From positions 62,001 through 126,000 of the forward strand of contig CANJJE010000003.1 in the NCBI GenBank assembly GCA_947474755.1: a stretch of 64,000 bases of DNA, in the 5' to 3' direction. The position numbers and the translations under genes are program-made. The stretch is from Burkholderiales bacterium. Lineage in GTDB: Bacteria; Pseudomonadota; Gammaproteobacteria; Burkholderiales; Burkholderiaceae_C. The notes under the pieces were generated by a model that was not told the DNA's origin, made no database searches, and was given only the letters and a program-made list of their open reading frames with translations. Shown here piece after piece: positions 41,327 to 51,442 of the stretch (positions within the stretch are counted from its first letter, which is position 1; every line of letters starts with the position of its first letter).

Positions 41327-42829
41327 ATGATTGAACCTCCCCAAGACGCTAGCCCCGACACCCTGGTACTCCCACCAGTTGCTGCCCCGGTGCGCTTCGA
41401 CACCCTGGCGCTTGACGACAAATTGCTGCGCGCGGTCGCTGATTCCGGCTACACGCAGATGACACCCATCCAAGCCAAGGCCATCCCGATCGTGCTCGAC
41501 GGTCGGGATGTGATGGGCGCCGCCCAGACAGGCACCGGCAAGACTGCGGCGTTCACCTTGCCGCTTCTGCAGAAGATGCTCAAGCACGAGAACAGCAGCG
41601 CGTCGCCCGCGCGCCATCCGGTGCGTGCGCTGGTGCTGGCGCCAACCCGCGAACTGGCCGACCAGGTCGCCAACAACGTCAAGGCCTACGCAAAGCACAG
41701 CAAGCTACGCTCGATGGTCGTCTTCGGCGGCATTGACATGAAGCCTCAGACAGCCGAGCTGAAAACCGGCGTCGAGGTATTGATTGCCACGCCAGGCCGA
41801 CTGCTGGACCACATCGAGGCGAAGAACTGCAACCTGGGACAGGTCGAATACGTCGTGCTCGACGAAGCCGACCGCATGCTCGACATCGGTTTCCTGCCCG
41901 ACCTGCAGCGCATCCTGAGCTACCTGCCCAAGCAACGCCAGACGCTGCTTTTCTCGGCGACCTTCTCTCCGGAAATCAAGCGGCTGGCCGAGAGCTATCT
42001 GCAGAACCCGGTCCTGGTCGAGGTTGCCAGGCCGAATGCCACCGCGACCAATGTCGAGCAGCGCTTCTTCAGCGTCGCGACCGACGACAAGCGGGCCGTG
42101 GTGCTGAAGATCATCAAGGAACGGGCGCTGACGCAAGCACTGGTGTTCGTCAATTCCAAGCTCGGCTGTGCAAGGCTGGCCCGCTCGTTCGAGCGCGATG
42201 GGCTGCGCACCAATGCGCTGCACGGCGACAAATCTCAAGACGAGCGGCTGAAGGCGCTCGAGGCCTTCAAGCGCGGCGAGGTCGATGTGCTGGTATGCAC
42301 TGATGTGGCGGCGCGCGGCCTCGACATCGCCGACCTGCCAGCGGTTTTCAATTTCGATGTTCCCTTCAACGCCGAGGACTATGTGCATCGCATCGGCCGC
42401 ACGGGACGCGCTGGCGCCTCAGGTCTGGCTGTCACACTGGTATCGCGTGACGACGCCCGACTGGTAGCGGACATCGAAAAGCTGATCAAGAAGAAGATCG
42501 AGCTGGAGCCGATCGAACTCGATGACGCACCCGTGCGCCGTGAGGTGGATGACCAGCAGCAAGCGGTGGCCGACGTCGGTACCGATCCAATGGCCGCCAG
42601 TTGGCAACCGCGTTCGCCCCACCGCAGCGCTGGTGAGGGCGTCCGCAAGGCCTCATCAGATCCGTTCTTCGACCGGCCTTACGAGCCCAGCGCCAGCGCC
42701 CCTCCCGCCTGGGAGTCGGCATCCATCACGAGCGCTGGCGCCGCACGTGGGCTGTCGCCCAACATCAAGCCGAAGCGGCGCGTGGCCGCGCTTTTCGGTG
42801 AGAAGCTGACGGCCGATCAGGGCAAGTGA
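41327..42829 (+). CDS. DEAD-box RNA helicase (RhlE-like)
   Basis: A 500-residue ATP-dependent RNA helicase. Motifs in order: Q motif around YTQMTPIQAKAIP, I AQTGTGKT, Ia PTRELADQV, Ib TPGRLLD, II VLDEADRMLD, III SATFSP, IV LVFVNSK, V VCTDVAARGLDI, VI HRIGRTGRAG. The C-terminal ~110 residues are a low-complexity, Ser/Pro-rich tail ending in basic residues (NIKPKRRVAALFG). Start is taken at ATG 41327 (MIEPPQDAS); the frame is open upstream to 41213 but has no good signal. Divergent from rfbB. RhlE-type helicases work in RNA folding and decay. Confidence 0.94.
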   Translation: MIEPPQDASPDTLVLPPVAAPVRFDTLALDDKLLRAVADSGYTQMTPIQAKAIPIVLDGRDVMGAAQTGTGKTAAFTLPLLQKMLKHENSSASPARHPVRALVLAPTRELADQVANNVKAYAKHSKLRSMVVFGGIDMKPQTAELKTGVEVLIATPGRLLDHIEAKNCNLGQVEYVVLDEADRMLDIGFLPDLQRILSYLPKQRQTLLFSATFSPEIKRLAESYLQNPVLVEVARPNATATNVEQRFFSVATDDKRAVVLKIIKERALTQALVFVNSKLGCARLARSFERDGLRTNALHGDKSQDERLKALEAFKRGEVDVLVCTDVAARGLDIADLPAVFNFDVPFNAEDYVHRIGRTGRAGASGLAVTLVSRDDARLVADIEKLIKKKIELEPIELDDAPVRREVDDQQQAVADVGTDPMAASWQPRSPHRSAGEGVRKASSDPFFDRPYEPSASAPPAWESASITSAGAARGLSPNIKPKRRVAALFGEKLTADQGK

Positions 42830-42863
42830 CTGCCGCCGGACGACGGCTACCGCCCGTTGTTCG

Positions 42864-43637
42864 TCATGCGAGAAAGCAAAACACGGCCGGGGTGTCGATC
42901 GGTATCGATGTCGGCTCGGCTTTCCAGTCGGCCACCGTGTCGGTGCGGCTCCAGCCGGGGGCGAGCGTCAAGGCACAACTCACCGACAGGCGCGTGGCGC
43001 CGCTCAGCGCGCCCAGCAAGGCTGCCAGCAGGGCGGCGTTGCGGTACGGAGTCTCGATCATCAGCTGCGTCTGTTGCGCCCGGCGCGACAGGGCCTCCAA
43101 CTCACGGATGCGTGTGGCGCGTGCGGCGGCATCGACTGGCAGGTAGCCGACGAAGGCGAAGCTCTGGCCGTTCAGCCCGCTGGCAGCAAGCGCCAGGATC
43201 AGCGAACTCGGCCCCGACAGCGCCTGGACGCGCAGCTTCATGGCATGCGCCGCCTGCACTAGCGCTGCACCAGGATCGGCCACTGCCGGCAGACCGGCCT
43301 CGGAGATCAGGCCGATGTCCTGCCCAGCGAGTGCTGGCGCCAACAGCGCATTGAGCGGGGGGGTCGGCGCTCGCGGAACGCCCTTGTTGGCGCGCGGTAG
43401 CTCGATGATCGCGATAGCCTGCAATGCCTGGGACAGCGGCACCACCTCATTCACCCGCTTCAGGAAGGCACGCGTTGTCTTGGCGTTCTCGGCCACCCAG
43501 CAGGGCAGCCGCGCAGCGATACGGATCACGCCGAGCGGCAGCACGTCCTGCAAATCGGGCATGGCGCCGACATCAGCCCCGTGGGGCACGACGCCGAAGT
43601 CCAGCGTGTTGGGCACCAGATACAGCGTGCCCTTCAT
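42864..43637 (-). CDS. SAM-dependent methyltransferase of the RsmI (tetrapyrrole-methylase-fold) family
   Basis: A 257-residue protein of the tetrapyrrole methylase fold. LYLVPNTLDFGVVPHG opens it, TTRAFLKRV follows, and GQDIGLISEAGLPAVADPGAALVQAAH is the GLISDAG-type SAM-binding region shared with RsmI. The C-terminal part has LMIETPYRNAALLAALL as in RsmI/YraL. It is shorter than RsmI (~280) and differs enough that the target, rRNA or otherwise, is open. Start ATG 43637 overlaps the Maf stop. Converges on the helicase gene. Confidence 0.87.
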   Translation of the reverse strand: MKGTLYLVPNTLDFGVVPHGADVGAMPDLQDVLPLGVIRIAARLPCWVAENAKTTRAFLKRVNEVVPLSQALQAIAIIELPRANKGVPRAPTPPLNALLAPALAGQDIGLISEAGLPAVADPGAALVQAAHAMKLRVQALSGPSSLILALAASGLNGQSFAFVGYLPVDAAARATRIRELEALSRRAQQTQLMIETPYRNAALLAALLGALSGATRLSVSCALTLAPGWSRTDTVADWKAEPTSIPIDTPAVFCFLA

Positions 43638-44236
43638 CGGGATGTGTCGCCCAGCGGATCGATCCCCGCATGGCGCAGCAGTGCGCAGGTTCGGATCAGC
43701 GGCAACCCAATGAGCGCGGTCGGGTCGTCTGATTCGACCGATTGCAAGAGTGCAATGCCCAGCGCCTCGACCTTCGCGCTGCCCGCGCAATCGTAGGGGC
43801 GATCGGCGCGCAGGTAGCGCTCGATCTCGGGGTCCGACAGATTCCGGAAGATCACACTGACGCGGGCGAGGTCGCTGGCCTCGAAGCCGAGGTCGGCGCC
43901 CACCACGGCTACCGCAGTGTGGAAAATCACCCGCTTACCGCGCATCGCGCGCAGCTGCCGCACAGCTGCATCGTGGTGTCCCGGCTTGCCCAACGCCAGG
44001 CCGTCCAGATCGGCGACCTGATCCGAGCCGATCACCAGTGCCTGCGGATGCCTTGCTGCCACCGCGCGAGCCTTGGCCAGCGCCAGACGAGCCGCCAGCG
44101 ACTGCGGCGGTTCTGCAAGCCGCGGCGCTTCGTCGACATCCGGTGCGACGAGATCGAATGGCAGACGCAGCCGCATCAGCAGTTCCTGCCGGTAGACCGA
44201 CGTCGATGCCAAGATCAGTCTTGGTTGCGTTTGCAT
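43634..44236 (-). CDS. Maf/YceF family nucleoside-triphosphate pyrophosphatase
   Basis: A 200-residue protein. ILASTSVYRQELLMRLRLPF, VIGSDQVADLDGLALGKPG, and LRAMRGKRVIFHTAVAVV are Maf blocks. The SDQVA form and PFDLVAPDVDEAP opening match the YceF branch, which hydrolyses modified nucleotides such as m7GTP and so keeps them out of RNA. Overlaps the RsmI-like gene by four bases on the minus strand; divergent from yceD. Confidence 0.93.
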   Translation of the reverse strand: MQTQPRLILASTSVYRQELLMRLRLPFDLVAPDVDEAPRLAEPPQSLAARLALAKARAVAARHPQALVIGSDQVADLDGLALGKPGHHDAAVRQLRAMRGKRVIFHTAVAVVGADLGFEASDLARVSVIFRNLSDPEIERYLRADRPYDCAGSAKVEALGIALLQSVESDDPTALIGLPLIRTCALLRHAGIDPLGDTSR

Positions 44237-44303
44237 GAAAAGGATTGTCCCATCGGGCTCGGCACGGCATCGGTTGCTCTACCGTCGACTTAAACTGCTT
44301 GCC

Positions 44304-44855
44304 ATGACTTCGCGTGTTTTCGAACCTTTGAGCCTGGACATCGCCGCATTCGCAAGACAAGGCGGCGAGACATCGGGCATGGAGCCGATTGCGACGCTGA
44401 ATCGGCTGTTCGACGAAGCCCATGCTGACGCCAAGCCGGTGGCCAGCGAGCAGGTCGAGTGGCAGGCAAAGGGCGAAACCCGCTCCCGTCGTGGGGGTGA
44501 GCCGCAGATCTGGTTGCACCTGACCTGCCGTACTCGGCTTGCTTTGATCTGCCAGCGTTGTCTGCAGCCGGTGGACACTGAGGTGCATGCCCAACGCAGT
44601 TTCCAGTTTGTTGCCGACGAAGCGCTGGCGGCCGAGATCGATGCTGACAGCGAGGAAGACGTGCTGGCGCTCAGCCGGACGCTGAACCTGATCGAACTCA
44701 TCGAGGATGAACTGCTGCTGGCGCTGCCACTGGTGCCGCGCCACCCGGCTTGCACGCAGCCCTTGAACCCGTCGCGCGACGCGGAACCGTTCGAGGAGCG
44801 CGCCAATCCGTTCGCGATGCTGGGCGACCTGAAGCGAAAGTCGATGCCCAACTGA
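44304..44855 (+). CDS. yceD: YceD/DUF177 family protein (23S rRNA accumulation)
   Basis: A 183-residue protein. The central part LHLTCRTRLALICQRCLQPVDTEVHAQRSFQFV contains the conserved CxRC pair, and the C-terminal acidic IELIEDELLLALPLVPRH is the DUF177 signature. In E. coli YceD is needed for normal 23S rRNA levels and lies just upstream of rpmF, as here. Start ATG 44304; a longer frame starts at 44235 without a good signal. Confidence 0.92.
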   Translation: MTSRVFEPLSLDIAAFARQGGETSGMEPIATLNRLFDEAHADAKPVASEQVEWQAKGETRSRRGGEPQIWLHLTCRTRLALICQRCLQPVDTEVHAQRSFQFVADEALAAEIDADSEEDVLALSRTLNLIELIEDELLLALPLVPRHPACTQPLNPSRDAEPFEERANPFAMLGDLKRKSMPN

Positions 44856-44866
44856 AGCGGCCTGCT

Positions 44867-44874
44867 GGTATAGT
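44867..44874 (+). promoter_or_regulatory. Extended -10 promoter element ahead of rpmF
   Basis: TGGTATAGT just after the yceD stop fits an extended -10 (TGn followed by TATAGT at 44869-44874), about 125 bases before rpmF. No strong -35 is needed for this class. It may start the rpmF-plsX-fab transcript. Confidence 0.45.
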
Positions 44875-45000
44875 TGACGGCTTTTCGGCAGTCGATGTTC
44901 CCGCGGTTCAATCCGGGCCAACTGCCAGCAGGCCCTGCCAGGGCCCAGTCCCGCAGTGGCTCGCCACCGGGCGCCACCACCAACGTATGCGGAGATTCAC

Positions 45001-45183
45001 ATGGCTGTCCAGCAAAACAAGAAGTCGCCTTCAAAGCGAGGCATGCACAGGTCCCACTACGCGCTCAGCACGCCTGGAACCGCCATTGAGCCGACCTCTG
45101 GCGAATCTCATCTGCGTCATCACATCAGCCCTAACGGCTTCTACCGCGGACGCAAGATATTCAAGACCAAAGCCGACGCGTGA
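45001..45183 (+). CDS. rpmF: 50S ribosomal protein bL32
   Basis: A 60-residue basic protein: [19 protein letters not shown] at the start and [14 protein letters not shown] at the end are bL32. It lacks the CxxC zinc pairs found in some bL32 proteins, so this is the zinc-independent form. It sits between yceD and plsX, as in most proteobacteria. A ribosome site (GGAG at 44990-44993) precedes ATG 45001. Confidence 0.98.
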   Translation: MAVQQNKKSPSKRGMHRSHYALSTPGTAIEPTSGESHLRHHISPNGFYRGRKIFKTKADA

Positions 45184-45255
45184 ACACTTGACGCTCGATC
45201 GATCGAAAGCGTTGCTTTGCCGCAGCGCCTGGGTCGATGAACCGCTGTCACCGAT

Positions 45256-45288
45256 GGCCCGGCCGCTGCACACTTGCAATGCCGGGCC
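45256..45288 (+). terminator. GC-rich hairpin between rpmF and plsX
   Basis: GGCCCGGC (45256-45263) and GCCGGGCC (45281-45288) form a perfect 8-bp stem around a 17-base loop, 70 bases after the rpmF stop. It is followed only by TTCGCATTT, so it could attenuate rather than end transcription into plsX. Confidence 0.4.
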
Positions 45289-45357
45289 TTCGCATTTGTG
45301 TCAGGCCCCTGCGGCCCTTCAACCGGTAAGCGTCACCTTGATCGCTGTTTCGTCAAC

Positions 45358-46467
45358 ATGAACCATGGCGTCTTGCGCGGACCGGTGCGCCTGGCCGTGG
45401 ATTGCATGGGCGGTGACTACGGCCCGTCGGTCACCTTGCCAGCCTGCCAGGCATTCTTGGCACGCCACGCTGAGGCCGAGCTCATCCTGGTCGGACGTAC
45501 CGAGGCACTGCTGCCCGCCTCCCAATGGGCGAGATGCCGATTGGTTGACGCGCCGGAAGTCGTCGAGATGCATGATGCGATCGAAGTCGCACTTCGCCGC
45601 AAGAAGCGATCATCGATGCGCTTGGCAGTCGACCTCGTCAAACCCGATGACAAGGGAGTCTCTGCCGCCGATGCCTGCGTCTCTGCTGGCAACACAGGGG
45701 CCTTGATGGCCGTGTCGCGCTACGTTCTGAAGACCCTCGAAGGTATCGACCGGCCCGCGATCGCGACCGTGATGCCCAACCAGTTGGACGGGTACACCAC
45801 GGTGCTCGACCTCGGAGCCAACGTGGACTGCTCCGCCGAGCACCTGCTGCAGTTTGCGGTGATGGGCAGTGCACTCGTGGCTGCGGTCGAGGGCAAGGAG
45901 CATCCCAGCGTCGGTCTGCTGAACATAGGCGAGGAAGCGATCAAGGGCAGCGACACCATCAAGCAGGCCGCTGAGCTGCTGCGCGCCGCAGCGGCCAGCG
46001 GGCACCTGAACTTTTACGGCAATGTGGAGGGCAATGACATCTTCAAGGGCACGGCCGACATCGTTGTGTGCGATGGCTTCGTCGGCAATGTGGCGCTGAA
46101 GACTGCCGAAGGCCTGGTGGCCATGCTGTCGACCTTCATCAAGCAGGAGTTCAAGCGCAACCTGTTCACCAAGATCGCGGCCCTGGTGGCGATGCCTGTT
46201 CTGAACCGATTCAAGGCGCGTGTTGATCACCGTCGCTACAACGGCGCTGCCTTGCTTGGCTTGCGTGGGCTGGTGTTCAAGAGCCATGGCTCTGCCGATG
46301 CGTTTGCCTTCGAGCAGGCGCTGAACCGGGCTTATGATGCCGCGCGCAACGGGTTGCTCGACACGGTCCACGACCGCATCCGCGACACCCTGCAGGCCAT
46401 GCCGGCGACTTCACCTTCTGGTGACAACGACAACTCCAAGACTATCGCGCCCCGCCTCTCCGCATGA
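45358..46467 (+). CDS. plsX: Phosphate acyltransferase PlsX
   Basis: Makes acyl-phosphate from acyl-ACP for phospholipid synthesis at the inner membrane. 369 residues. [32 protein letters not shown]-like [38 protein letters not shown], and [28 protein letters not shown] are PlsX blocks. The C-terminus has an extra unconserved ~20-residue tail. Start ATG 45358 ([13 protein letters not shown]); fabH begins in its stop (ATGA). Confidence 0.96.
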   Translation: MNHGVLRGPVRLAVDCMGGDYGPSVTLPACQAFLARHAEAELILVGRTEALLPASQWARCRLVDAPEVVEMHDAIEVALRRKKRSSMRLAVDLVKPDDKGVSAADACVSAGNTGALMAVSRYVLKTLEGIDRPAIATVMPNQLDGYTTVLDLGANVDCSAEHLLQFAVMGSALVAAVEGKEHPSVGLLNIGEEAIKGSDTIKQAAELLRAAAASGHLNFYGNVEGNDIFKGTADIVVCDGFVGNVALKTAEGLVAMLSTFIKQEFKRNLFTKIAALVAMPVLNRFKARVDHRRYNGAALLGLRGLVFKSHGSADAFAFEQALNRAYDAARNGLLDTVHDRIRDTLQAMPATSPSGDNDNSKTIAPRLSA

Positions 46468-47474
46468 ATGGCATCGCCTCTACCGCAGCCGTAACTTCAG
46501 GACGCTTTTCTCGCATTGCCGGAACTGGCGGGCACCTGCCTGGCAGGCGGCTGACCAATGCAGAGCTGGCAGATCAACTGGCCCTGCGCGGAGTCGAGAC
46601 TTCCGATGACTGGATCGTCGAGCGCACTGGAATCCGAGCGAGGCATTTCGCGGCCGATGGAGAGCAGTGCAGCGACCTCGCCGTGGCAGCTGCGCGGCGG
46701 GCGCTCGACGCCGCCGACTGCGATGTCGCGTCAATCGATCTCATCATTGTCGCCACCTCCACGCCCGACATGGTGTTCCCGTCGACAGCTTGCATCGTGC
46801 AACAGAAACTCGGCATCGCTGGCTGCGCAGCGTTCGACATGCAGGCCGTGTGTTCAGGGTTCGTCTACGCGCTGACAGTGGCCGATTCGATGATCCGCTC
46901 CGGTGCGGCCAACAAGGCGCTGGTGATCGGTGCCGAGGTGTTTTCCCGACTGCTCGACTTCGATGATCGCGGAACCTGTGTGCTGTTCGGCGACGGTGCC
47001 GGCGCGGTGGTGCTTCAGGCCAGTGACAGCCCTGGCCTCATTGCCAGCGAACTGCACGCAGATGGCCGATATGTCGACATCTTGTGCACCCCCGGCAGTG
47101 TTGCCGGCGGCCTGATCCGCGGCGACCCCACGCTGAAGATGGATGGTCAGGCCGTGTTCAAGCTGGCCGTGGGTGTGCTGGAAGAAGTCGCCAGATCGGT
47201 GCTTGTCAAAGCCGGCCGCAACGAAGCCGACATCGACTGGTTGATTCCGCACCAGGCCAACATCCGCATCATGCAGAGCACCGCGCGCAAGCTGAAGCTG
47301 TCGATGGACAAGGTGATCGTCACCGTGGCCGACCACGGCAACACGTCCGCCGCATCGATCCCTCTGGCGCTCGACGTGGCGGTTCGAGATCGGCGCATCG
47401 CGCGCGGCGATACGGTGATGCTAGAAGGTGTGGGCGGAGGGTTTACCTGGGGCGCTGTGCTGCTGGATTATTAA
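46464..47474 (+). CDS. fabH: Beta-ketoacyl-ACP synthase III
   Basis: Condenses acetyl-CoA with malonyl-ACP to start fatty-acid synthesis. 336 residues. The catalytic triad is intact: Cys130 in [12 protein letters not shown], His in [10 protein letters not shown], and Asn in [14 protein letters not shown]. It has an N-terminal extension of ~15 residues compared with E. coli FabH. Overlaps the plsX stop by four bases; fabD follows after 59 bases. Confidence 0.97.
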   Translation: MNGIASTAAVTSGRFSRIAGTGGHLPGRRLTNAELADQLALRGVETSDDWIVERTGIRARHFAADGEQCSDLAVAAARRALDAADCDVASIDLIIVATSTPDMVFPSTACIVQQKLGIAGCAAFDMQAVCSGFVYALTVADSMIRSGAANKALVIGAEVFSRLLDFDDRGTCVLFGDGAGAVVLQASDSPGLIASELHADGRYVDILCTPGSVAGGLIRGDPTLKMDGQAVFKLAVGVLEEVARSVLVKAGRNEADIDWLIPHQANIRIMQSTARKLKLSMDKVIVTVADHGNTSAASIPLALDVAVRDRRIARGDTVMLEGVGGGFTWGAVLLDY

Positions 47475-47533
47475 GGGCGCTACCGCGCCCACGTGCCTCC
47501 CTGTCTACCCACAGTACTTTTCTTCTGTTTCCC

Positions 47534-48478
47534 ATGCCGATCACCTCCTTCGCATTTCTTTTCCCTGGCCAGGGTTCGCAGGCCGTGGGCATGCTCGACG
47601 CCTGGGGCAACCACCCCGCGGTCACGCAAACGCTGGTCGAAGCTTCCGATGCGCTGGGCACTGACATCGCACGGCTCGTCCGCGAGGGGCCGAAGGAGCA
47701 ACTCGACCTGACGAGCAATACGCAGCCAGTGATGCTGACAGCGGGCATCGCCTGCTTTCGCGCCTGGATGGCCGAAACCGGTCTGGCGCCAGCGGTAGTC
47801 GCCGGGCATTCGCTGGGCGAATACAGCGCACTGGTGGCCGCCGATGCGCTGACCTTGGCCGACGCACTGCCGCTGGTACGCTTTCGTGCACAGGCGATGC
47901 AAGAGGCGGTGCCAGTCGGCGTTGGCGCGATGGCAGCCATCCTTGGCCTCGATGCCGACGCCGTGCGCGTCGGCTGCGCGGACGCAGCGGCGGCCAGCGG
48001 CGAAGTCGTCGAGGCGGCCAACTTCAACGATCCCAAGCAGACCGTGATCTCCGGCTCGCAAGCCGGTGTGGCCCGCGCCTGCGAGTTGCTGAAGGCCGCG
48101 GGCGCCAAGCGCACCTTGCCCCTGCCGGTGTCCGCGCCCTTCCATTGCAGCCTGATGAGACCCGCCGCCGAGAGATTGAAGGATCAGCTGGCAACTGTGT
48201 CATTCCAGGCCCCGCGCTTTCCAGTGCTCAACAACATCGACGTGATCGCGGAATCCGACCCGGCGCGCATACGCGATGCGCTGTACCGCCAGGCTTTCGG
48301 GCCGGTGCGCTGGTTCGAAACCGTACAGGCCATTCGCGGCCTGGGACTCACTCATCTGATCGAATGCGGTCCGGGAAAAGTGCTTGCTGGCATGGTCAAG
48401 CGAATCGATGCTGAAGCGATCTCGGCGGCACTGTTCGACCCTGCTTCTCTGGCTGATGTGCGTGGAGTGCTCGAATGA
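47534..48478 (+). CDS. fabD: Malonyl-CoA:ACP transacylase
   Basis: Loads malonate onto ACP. 314 residues. LFPGQGSQAVGMLDAW opens the protein, the nucleophile is Ser93 in GHSLGEYSAL, and the catalytic His is in VSAPFHCSLM. NNIDVIAES follows and CGPGKVLAGMVKRI is the C-terminal block. Start ATG 47534. A short GGGCGC/GCGCCC hairpin sits in the gap before it. fabG begins in its stop codon. Confidence 0.97.
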   Translation: MPITSFAFLFPGQGSQAVGMLDAWGNHPAVTQTLVEASDALGTDIARLVREGPKEQLDLTSNTQPVMLTAGIACFRAWMAETGLAPAVVAGHSLGEYSALVAADALTLADALPLVRFRAQAMQEAVPVGVGAMAAILGLDADAVRVGCADAAAASGEVVEAANFNDPKQTVISGSQAGVARACELLKAAGAKRTLPLPVSAPFHCSLMRPAAERLKDQLATVSFQAPRFPVLNNIDVIAESDPARIRDALYRQAFGPVRWFETVQAIRGLGLTHLIECGPGKVLAGMVKRIDAEAISAALFDPASLADVRGVLE

Positions 48479-49224
48479 CGACAGAACAAGCAAGTAGCCG
48501 TGTCGCCCTGGTGACCGGTGCCTCACGCGGGATCGGGCGGGCAATCGCACTCGAACTGGCAAGACGCGGTCTGATCGTGATAGGTACCGCAACGACCGAA
48601 GCGGGAGCCCTGGGGATCGGCCAGGCGCTGGCCGCCTTTCCAGGCTGCGCCGGCGCCTGCCTCGATGTGAATGACCCAGCCGCTATCGATCGAACGGTCG
48701 AGACGATTTTGAAGACCCACGGCGCGCTGCATGTGCTGGTCAACAACGCCGGCATCACGCGTGACAACCTGTCGATGCGGATGAAGGACGCCGACTGGAC
48801 CGCGGTGATCGACACCAACATGACTGCGGTGTTCCGGCTCAGCCGTGCTGTCATTCGGCCGATGGTCAAGCAGCGGCAGGGCCGCATCATCAACATCACC
48901 TCGGTGGTCGGCGCAAGCGGCAATGCCGGCCAGGCCAACTACGCTGCGGCCAAGGCGGGAGTGGCCGGCATGACGCGCGCGTTGGCGCGCGAACTGGGTA
49001 GCCGCAACGTCACAGTGAACTGCGTCGCACCGGGCTTCATCGCGACCGACATGACCGATGCGCTGCCAGCCGCGCAGAAGGAAGCCCTACTGTCCCAGAT
49101 TCCGCTCGGCCGGCTCGGCAGCGTTGATGACGTGGCCCATGCGGTCGCCTTCCTCGCTTCAGACGCTGCGGGCTACATCACCGGCACCGAGTTGCATGTC
49201 AACGGCGGCATGTTCATGAACTGA
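48475..49224 (+). CDS. fabG: 3-oxoacyl-ACP reductase
   Basis: NADPH-dependent reductase of the fatty-acid elongation cycle. 249 residues, classical SDR: LVTGASRGIGRAIALELARRG binds NADPH, NNAGITRDNLSMRMKDADW is the structural Asn region, and catalytic Ser143, Tyr156 and Lys160 are in place (INITSVVGASGNAGQANYAAAKAG). The C-terminus GYITGTELHVNGGMFMN is typical of FabG. Overlaps fabD by four bases. Confidence 0.97.
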   Translation: MTTEQASSRVALVTGASRGIGRAIALELARRGLIVIGTATTEAGALGIGQALAAFPGCAGACLDVNDPAAIDRTVETILKTHGALHVLVNNAGITRDNLSMRMKDADWTAVIDTNMTAVFRLSRAVIRPMVKQRQGRIINITSVVGASGNAGQANYAAAKAGVAGMTRALARELGSRNVTVNCVAPGFIATDMTDALPAAQKEALLSQIPLGRLGSVDDVAHAVAFLASDAAGYITGTELHVNGGMFMN

Positions 49225-49354
49225 AGACCGCTGGCCCCCTCAATCCATAGACCCGGTTTCGCCCGGCCGGCCGAAGCGCGCACTGCCTCCCTGAGGAGAC
49301 ATGGTGCAACCTTTAGAATCCCGGGCTGTTTCAGACAACACTCCTGGAGGAGTC

Positions 49355-49594
49355 ATGAGCGATATCGAATCCCGCGTCAAGAAAATCATCGCAGAACAAT
49401 TGGGCGTACCCGAATCCGATGTCTCTAATGAGAAAGCCTTCGTCGCCGATCTGGGCGCGGATTCGCTGGACACGGTCGAGTTGGTGATGGCCCTCGAAGA
49501 CGAGTTCGGTATCGAGATTCCGGACGAAGAAGCCGAAAAGATAACCAACGTGCAACTCGCGATCGATTACGCGCTGAAGCACCAAAAGGCTTGA
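49355..49594 (+). CDS. acpP: Acyl carrier protein
   Basis: A 79-residue acidic protein that carries acyl chains on a phosphopantetheine arm. The attachment Ser37 is in [18 protein letters not shown]. Sequence is close to standard AcpP throughout. A strong ribosome site (CTGGAGGAG, 49344-49352) fits its high expression, and -10-like TAGAAT at 49314-49319 lies in the 130-base gap after fabG. The phosphopantetheinyl transferase acpS is in the same window at 62571. Confidence 0.98.
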   Translation: MSDIESRVKKIIAEQLGVPESDVSNEKAFVADLGADSLDTVELVMALEDEFGIEIPDEEAEKITNVQLAIDYALKHQKA

Positions 49595-49688
49595 ATCAGA
49601 GCCTTCATTGCATGCATTTCCGTCCGCCATGTTCGACTGATCCAGCCCGCTCGATGATCGGTGGGCTCGCTCCGCCCTGGGGGCGCCG

Positions 49689-50933
49689 ATGACCCGGCGC
49701 CGCGTTGTGGTCACCGGACTGGGACTGATCAGCCCGGTTGGCAATTCGGTCAAGGAAGGCTGGGCCAACGTTCTGGCTGGTCATTCCGGCATTGCCAATA
49801 TCACCCGTTTCGATGCATCCAACTTCTCCTGCCGGCTGGCGGGCGAGGTGAAGAACTTCAACGTCGAGGACTACTTCCCTGCGAAGGAAGCCCGGCATAT
49901 GGATGTCTTCATGCAGTTCGGTATGGCGGCATCCATTCAGGCGGTACGTGACTCCGGCCTGAAGACCAACGACGAGTTGAGCGAAGAGCAGGCCGAGCGC
50001 ATCGGCTGCCTGGTTGGATCGGGCATCGGTGGCTTGCCACTGATCGAGGCGACACATGCCGAGTTGTCGGCCCGTGGTCCTCGCCGCATCTCCCCTTTTT
50101 TCGTGCCGGCCTCGATCATCAACATGATCTCCGGCCACCTGTCCATCAAGTTCGGCTTTCAGGGTCCTAACCTTGCCATCGTGACGGCCTGCACCACCGG
50201 CCTGCACTGCATCGGCGAGGCTGGCCGCATGATCGAATACGGCGACGCTGATGTGATGGTCGCCGGCGGTGCCGAAGCCACGGTGTCGCCGCTGGGTGTC
50301 GGTGGATTCGCTGCGGCGCGAGCGCTCTCCACCCGCAACGACGACCCCACCACTGCGTCGCGCCCTTGGGACCGTGACAGGGACGGCTTCGTGCTGGGCG
50401 AAGGCGCTGGTGCCATGGTGCTCGAAGAGTACGAGCATGCGAAGCGGCGCGGCGCGAAGATCTACGCCGAACTGGTCGGCTATGGCATGGGTGCCGATGC
50501 TCATCACATGACCGCGCCCAGCGTCGATGGCCCCAAACGGTCAATGCGTGCAGCCTTGCGTAACGCCGGCGTGTCGGCCGATCAGGTGCAGTACCTGAAC
50601 GCGCACGGCACGTCGACGCCACTCGGCGACGTCAACGAAACCAATGCGATCAAGCTGGCATTCGGTGACCACGCGTACAAGCTGGCGGTCAGTTCCACGA
50701 AGTCGATGACAGGGCACCTGCTCGGAGGGGCGGGGGGCATCGAATCACTGTTTACCGTGTTGGCGGTACGCGACCAGGTGGCGCCACCGACCATCAACAT
50801 CTTCAACCAGGATCCGGAGTGCGACCTTGATTACTGCGCCAATCACGCGCGGGAGATGAAAATCGAGCTGGCGGTCAAGAACAACTTCGGGTTTGGGGGA
50901 ACCAACGGCACGCTCGTTTTCAAGCGTGTCTGA
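49689..50933 (+). CDS. fabF: Beta-ketoacyl-ACP synthase II
   Basis: The main elongating condensing enzyme. 414 residues. The nucleophile is Cys168 in [13 protein letters not shown]; catalytic His residues are in [13 protein letters not shown] and [15 protein letters not shown]; the glycine-rich end is [17 protein letters not shown]. Start ATG 49689 ([12 protein letters not shown]). It follows acpP by 94 bases as in most proteobacteria. Confidence 0.97.
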   Translation: MTRRRVVVTGLGLISPVGNSVKEGWANVLAGHSGIANITRFDASNFSCRLAGEVKNFNVEDYFPAKEARHMDVFMQFGMAASIQAVRDSGLKTNDELSEEQAERIGCLVGSGIGGLPLIEATHAELSARGPRRISPFFVPASIINMISGHLSIKFGFQGPNLAIVTACTTGLHCIGEAGRMIEYGDADVMVAGGAEATVSPLGVGGFAAARALSTRNDDPTTASRPWDRDRDGFVLGEGAGAMVLEEYEHAKRRGAKIYAELVGYGMGADAHHMTAPSVDGPKRSMRAALRNAGVSADQVQYLNAHGTSTPLGDVNETNAIKLAFGDHAYKLAVSSTKSMTGHLLGGAGGIESLFTVLAVRDQVAPPTINIFNQDPECDLDYCANHAREMKIELAVKNNFGFGGTNGTLVFKRV

Positions 50934-50950
50934 GGCTCAACGGTGGCGTC

Positions 50951-51442
50951 ATGGAAGCGGCGTCAGCAGTGCGGGTAACCATCCAGCGCTTCGGTGTATG
51001 GAATATTGCGCTCACCCTGATCAGCGCGACGGCGTTGTCGGTCATGATCACTTGGCTGGTCTCCCGCAATGAGTATCTGGCTGGTTGGCACGACATTGCG
51101 CTGATCGGCTCCGTGCTGATCGGTTTGGCAGGTGCGGTCGGTCTCGCTCGGCGGCAGCCGGTCGTGCTGCGATGGGATACCGAACGTTGGCATGCCACCG
51201 ACCCCAGTTGCAGCGCAGGCGAAATCGAGCTCTCGGACTTGCGGGCTGTGATCGACCTAGGCGGCTGGATGCTGCTGAAGTTTCGCGCTGAGATGCCCCA
51301 GCGTCGCCTGCGAGGCGGCTGGATTCCGGTGCAGCAGCAGGGCCTCGAGTCCCACTGGCAGTCCTTGCGTTGTGCGGTGTATGCCCGCGGCGCGGTATCG
51401 ATTCAGCCCACCGCACTCGATCGGAGGGCACCGCATGGTTGA
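50951..51442 (+). CDS. Unrecognised small membrane protein between fabF and rpoE
   Basis: A 163-residue protein of unassigned family. Two hydrophobic helices lie at about residues 17-37 (NIALTLISATALSVMITWLV) and 49-66 (IALIGSVLIGLAGAVGLA), followed by a soluble ~95-residue beta-rich-looking C-terminal part with several Trp and Arg. Its overall plan (short membrane pair, then soluble tail, in the fabF-rpoE position) occurs in other Burkholderiales, and YgfX/CptA-like proteins have a similar plan, but I cannot assign it. Its last eight bases overlap the rpoE start region, so the two are likely co-transcribed. Confidence 0.7.
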   Translation: MEAASAVRVTIQRFGVWNIALTLISATALSVMITWLVSRNEYLAGWHDIALIGSVLIGLAGAVGLARRQPVVLRWDTERWHATDPSCSAGEIELSDLRAVIDLGGWMLLKFRAEMPQRRLRGGWIPVQQQGLESHWQSLRCAVYARGAVSIQPTALDRRAPHG

